From assembly GCA_030740135.1 (NCBI GenBank), contig JASLXW010000181.1:1-7850 (forward strand): a stretch of 7,850 bases of DNA, written 5' to 3'. Below, in pieces: positions 6,768 to 7,850 of the stretch (positions are counted from its first letter, which is position 1; each line of letters begins with the position of its first letter). The position numbers and the translations under genes were made by a program. Below the pieces are notes generated by a model, which was not told the origin of the DNA, did not search any database, and saw only the letters and a list, made by a program, of their open reading frames with translations. This DNA is from Nitrospinota bacterium (GTDB lineage Bacteria; UBA8248; JACPRG01).

Positions 6768-7583
6768 TCAGTCGGCGACGCGGTTTTGCATCGAGAGACG
6801 CATGAGCAGGGCTTCCAGGACACCTCCCCCGATCGCGCGGGCCTTGTCCGAGATGGTGAAACAGTGCTCCGGGCGGCACCGGGGGTCCACGTCGGCCACT
6901 TTGAATCCTTCGGTCACCGCCAGGCCGTCCCGGAGCAGCCCCCGAAGGATCCCGTCGATCTCCGTCACGACCGGCCGGCCTTCGACCTCGGCCACCGCCT
7001 CACCGGACCGGACCGGATCGGCGATCTCCCGGAGGGATTGAAAGACGCCCGCGCAAGGGGCCCGCAGGACCCGTTCCGCGCCCTTTCCCCCCACGTTGCC
7101 CGGCACGCCGGTGTTGGGCTCGGCCGAGCCTTCCAGGATGACCCGGGCGAGATCGTGGCCCCGGTTGGTCTCGATGACGGCGTCTACGTCTTCGCCCGCG
7201 GTGAAACCCGGCCCCAGGCCGATCACGACATCCGCGATTCCCCGGCGGGTGCCGACGTTCCGCTTGGCCAGGATCGCGTCCACGACGGCGAAAGGATTCA
7301 ACCGTTCCACGATCCGGGCCCCGGGGTCCACCAGGACGGGGACAATCCCCTCCCGGCCGACGCGCATCGCTTCTTCCAGGCCGTCCACCCGGCGGGCCGT
7401 GATTCCCTCGACGGTGCATTCGCCTTCCGGAACGGCCTCGGCAAAGGCCACGGTCCGGCGAATGACGGTGGGGGAAGCGATATCGGTCGCGATGACGGGA
7501 AATCCGGAACGGACGAGACGGTGAATCACGCCCGTCGCCAAGTCCCCCGCGCCCCGAATGACAACCCAACTCTCTTCAAACAT
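6768..7583 (-). CDS. yqeB: YqeB/EF2563-family molybdenum-enzyme maturation protein
   Basis: A 271-aa protein that matches, by recall, the C-terminal half of E. coli YqeB. Matching stretches are VVIRGAGDLATG (residues 7-18, a Rossmann-like glycine turn), SPTVIRRTVAFAEAV (37-51), VDAILAKRN (101-109), LGPGFTAGEDVDAVIETNRG (123-142), NTGVPGN (157-163) and SDKARAIGGGVLEAL (245-259). Residues about 172-225 look like a lipoyl-type barrel. The family (EF2563) belongs to selenium-dependent molybdenum hydroxylase systems and is thought to help supply the labile selenium or mature the cofactor; the exact reaction is not known. E. coli YqeB carries an extra XdhC-like N-terminal part of about 270 residues that is absent here, as in EF2563. 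C236 and C241 form a C-x4-C pair near the end. ATG at 7583 is preceded by GAGG with a 7-base spacer. It is the first gene of the leftward operon. No molybdenum hydroxylase subunits are seen in the window. Confidence 0.88.
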   Translation of the reverse strand: MFEESWVVIRGAGDLATGVIHRLVRSGFPVIATDIASPTVIRRTVAFAEAVPEGECTVEGITARRVDGLEEAMRVGREGIVPVLVDPGARIVERLNPFAVVDAILAKRNVGTRRGIADVVIGLGPGFTAGEDVDAVIETNRGHDLARVILEGSAEPNTGVPGNVGGKGAERVLRAPCAGVFQSLREIADPVRSGEAVAEVEGRPVVTEIDGILRGLLRDGLAVTEGFKVADVDPRCRPEHCFTISDKARAIGGGVLEALLMRLSMQNRVAD

Positions 7584-7597
7584 CCTGAATCCTCAGG
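7584..7597 (-). promoter_or_regulatory. Ribosome binding site inside a small hairpin
   Basis: Directly before the ATG of the YqeB-like gene, CCTGA and TCAGG form a perfect 5-bp stem around the loop GGAT on the minus strand. The Shine-Dalgarno GAGG spans the stem and loop, so folding could partly hide it. The structure is short and may be chance. Confidence 0.35.
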
Positions 7598-7627
7598 AAG
7601 TTTCGGATAAACCGGCAACCATATCTC

Positions 7628-7657
7628 AGTATACCATTGGGCCAATGATCACTGCAA
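7628..7657 (-). promoter_or_regulatory. Predicted promoter of the yqeB-MoxR-VWA-OCD operon
   Basis: On the minus strand, TTGCAG (7657-7652, 3 of 6 to the -35 consensus) is followed by an 18-bp spacer and TATACT (7633-7628, 5 of 6 to the -10 consensus). The predicted start near 7621 leaves a leader of about 38 nt before ATG 7583. The region is also markedly A/T-rich compared with the genes. Confidence 0.5.
7635..7647. promoter_or_regulatory. 13-bp inverted repeat in the promoter spacer (candidate operator)
   Basis: CATTGG-G-CCAATG is a perfect 6-bp inverted repeat with one central base. It sits between the -35 and -10 boxes of the leftward promoter, where a bound protein would block or remodel RNA polymerase. 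It lies about 135 bp upstream of the divergent GNAT gene and could serve both directions. Confidence 0.4.
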
Positions 7658-7673
7658 TTAAGGGACCGTGATC

Positions 7674-7679
7674 TATATA
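7674..7679 (+). promoter_or_regulatory. Possible -10 box for the rightward GNAT gene
   Basis: TATATA lies about 100 bases before the GNAT start in the divergent intergenic region. No good -35 hexamer is found at the proper distance (the bases there read ACTGCA), so this is a weak call based mainly on position and A/T content. Confidence 0.25.
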
Positions 7680-7781
7680 GGATGTAACCGGGCGTCGGTC
7701 GCGGAGGAATGGAATTGCGCGCGTCCCGGAGTCCCTTGCGAGCCCCGGGGCGACGAACCCCCAGAAGGAAAATTGTCGGCG

Positions 7782-7850
7782 ATGTCATCCACCAAGCCGA
7801 AAATGTCCGTCCGGATACGTGAGATGCGGGAAGCGGACCTTGGCGCCGTC
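7782..7850 (+). CDS. GNAT-family N-acetyltransferase, N-terminal fragment
   Basis: Only the first 23 codons are present; the gene runs off the window end. The peptide contains MSVRIREMREADLGAV, whose IREMREADLGAV core is the typical first strand and helix of Gcn5-related (GNAT, RimI-like) acetyltransferases, which transfer acetyl from acetyl-CoA to an amine. The first ATG is at 7782, with AAGGA about 12 bases upstream, rather far. A second in-frame ATG at 7803 begins at the conserved MSVRIRE and may be the true start. It is divergent from the YqeB-like gene and shares its 198-base intergenic region. The acceptor substrate cannot be told from this fragment. Confidence 0.7.
   Translation, partial: MSSTKPKMSVRIREMREADLGAV

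Noticed and set aside
6752..6823. 24-residue longer ATPase from a GTG
   Set aside because: It would overlap the upstream gene by 56 bases, its purine-rich stretch directly touches the start codon, and the added residues (including four Cys) do not look like part of the AAA+ fold.
1..7850. CRISPR array, tRNA, rRNA or insertion sequence
   Set aside because: No regularly spaced repeats, no cloverleaf-like or rRNA stretches, and no transposase-like protein were found on either strand.

Overview
The window is GC-rich bacterial DNA. All five complete genes lie on the minus strand, so the transcription order runs from high to low coordinates. The content suggests an anaerobic or facultative, chemically versatile bacterium: a tungsten/molybdenum bis-pterin enzyme of the acetylene-hydratase branch, a YqeB/EF2563-type molybdenum-enzyme maturation factor, and a MoxR-type ATPase with a VWA partner. 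The sequence does not fix the taxon. A Desulfobacterota-like or similar GC-rich environmental lineage is only a guess.

Layout in transcription order: (1) Positions 7584-7781 form a divergent intergenic region. A GNAT acetyltransferase starts rightward at 7782 and is cut by the window end. A promoter with an embedded 13-bp inverted repeat points leftward. (2) 7583-6768 encodes a stand-alone YqeB/EF2563-family protein. (3) 6751-5843 encodes a CobS-like MoxR AAA+ ATPase. (4) 5831-4047 encodes a CobT/NorD-like VWA protein with an N-terminal HExxH motif. (5) 4050-2938 encodes an ornithine cyclodeaminase/mu-crystallin-family dehydrogenase, which overlaps the VWA gene by ATGA. Genes 2-5 are nearly gapless and look like one operon. 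(6) Positions 2652-2937 are non-coding. They hold two GGGGTCAGG repeats around a hairpin, then a sigma70-like promoter flanked by a perfect 10-bp inverted repeat. (7) 2651-300 encodes a 783-aa DMSO-reductase-superfamily enzyme with its own promoter and a strong ribosome binding site. (8) Positions 1-299 are non-coding and hold a possible bidirectional terminator.

How the genes may work together (inference): MoxR/VWA pairs act as chelatases or metal-centre maturases (CobS/CobT; NorQ/NorD; CoxD/CoxE for the Mo-Cu site of CO dehydrogenase). YqeB-family proteins belong to maturation of selenium-dependent molybdenum hydroxylases. Their linkage here to a bis-pterin Mo/W enzyme suggests a metal- or chalcogen-insertion module serving a Mo/W enzyme, either the one at 300-2651 or a molybdenum hydroxylase outside the window. 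The OCD-family protein may handle the product or substrate of that pathway. The Mo/W enzyme has His where acetylene hydratase has its catalytic Asp, and the OCD-family protein lacks the usual catalytic Lys and Asp, so neither should be given the textbook reaction.
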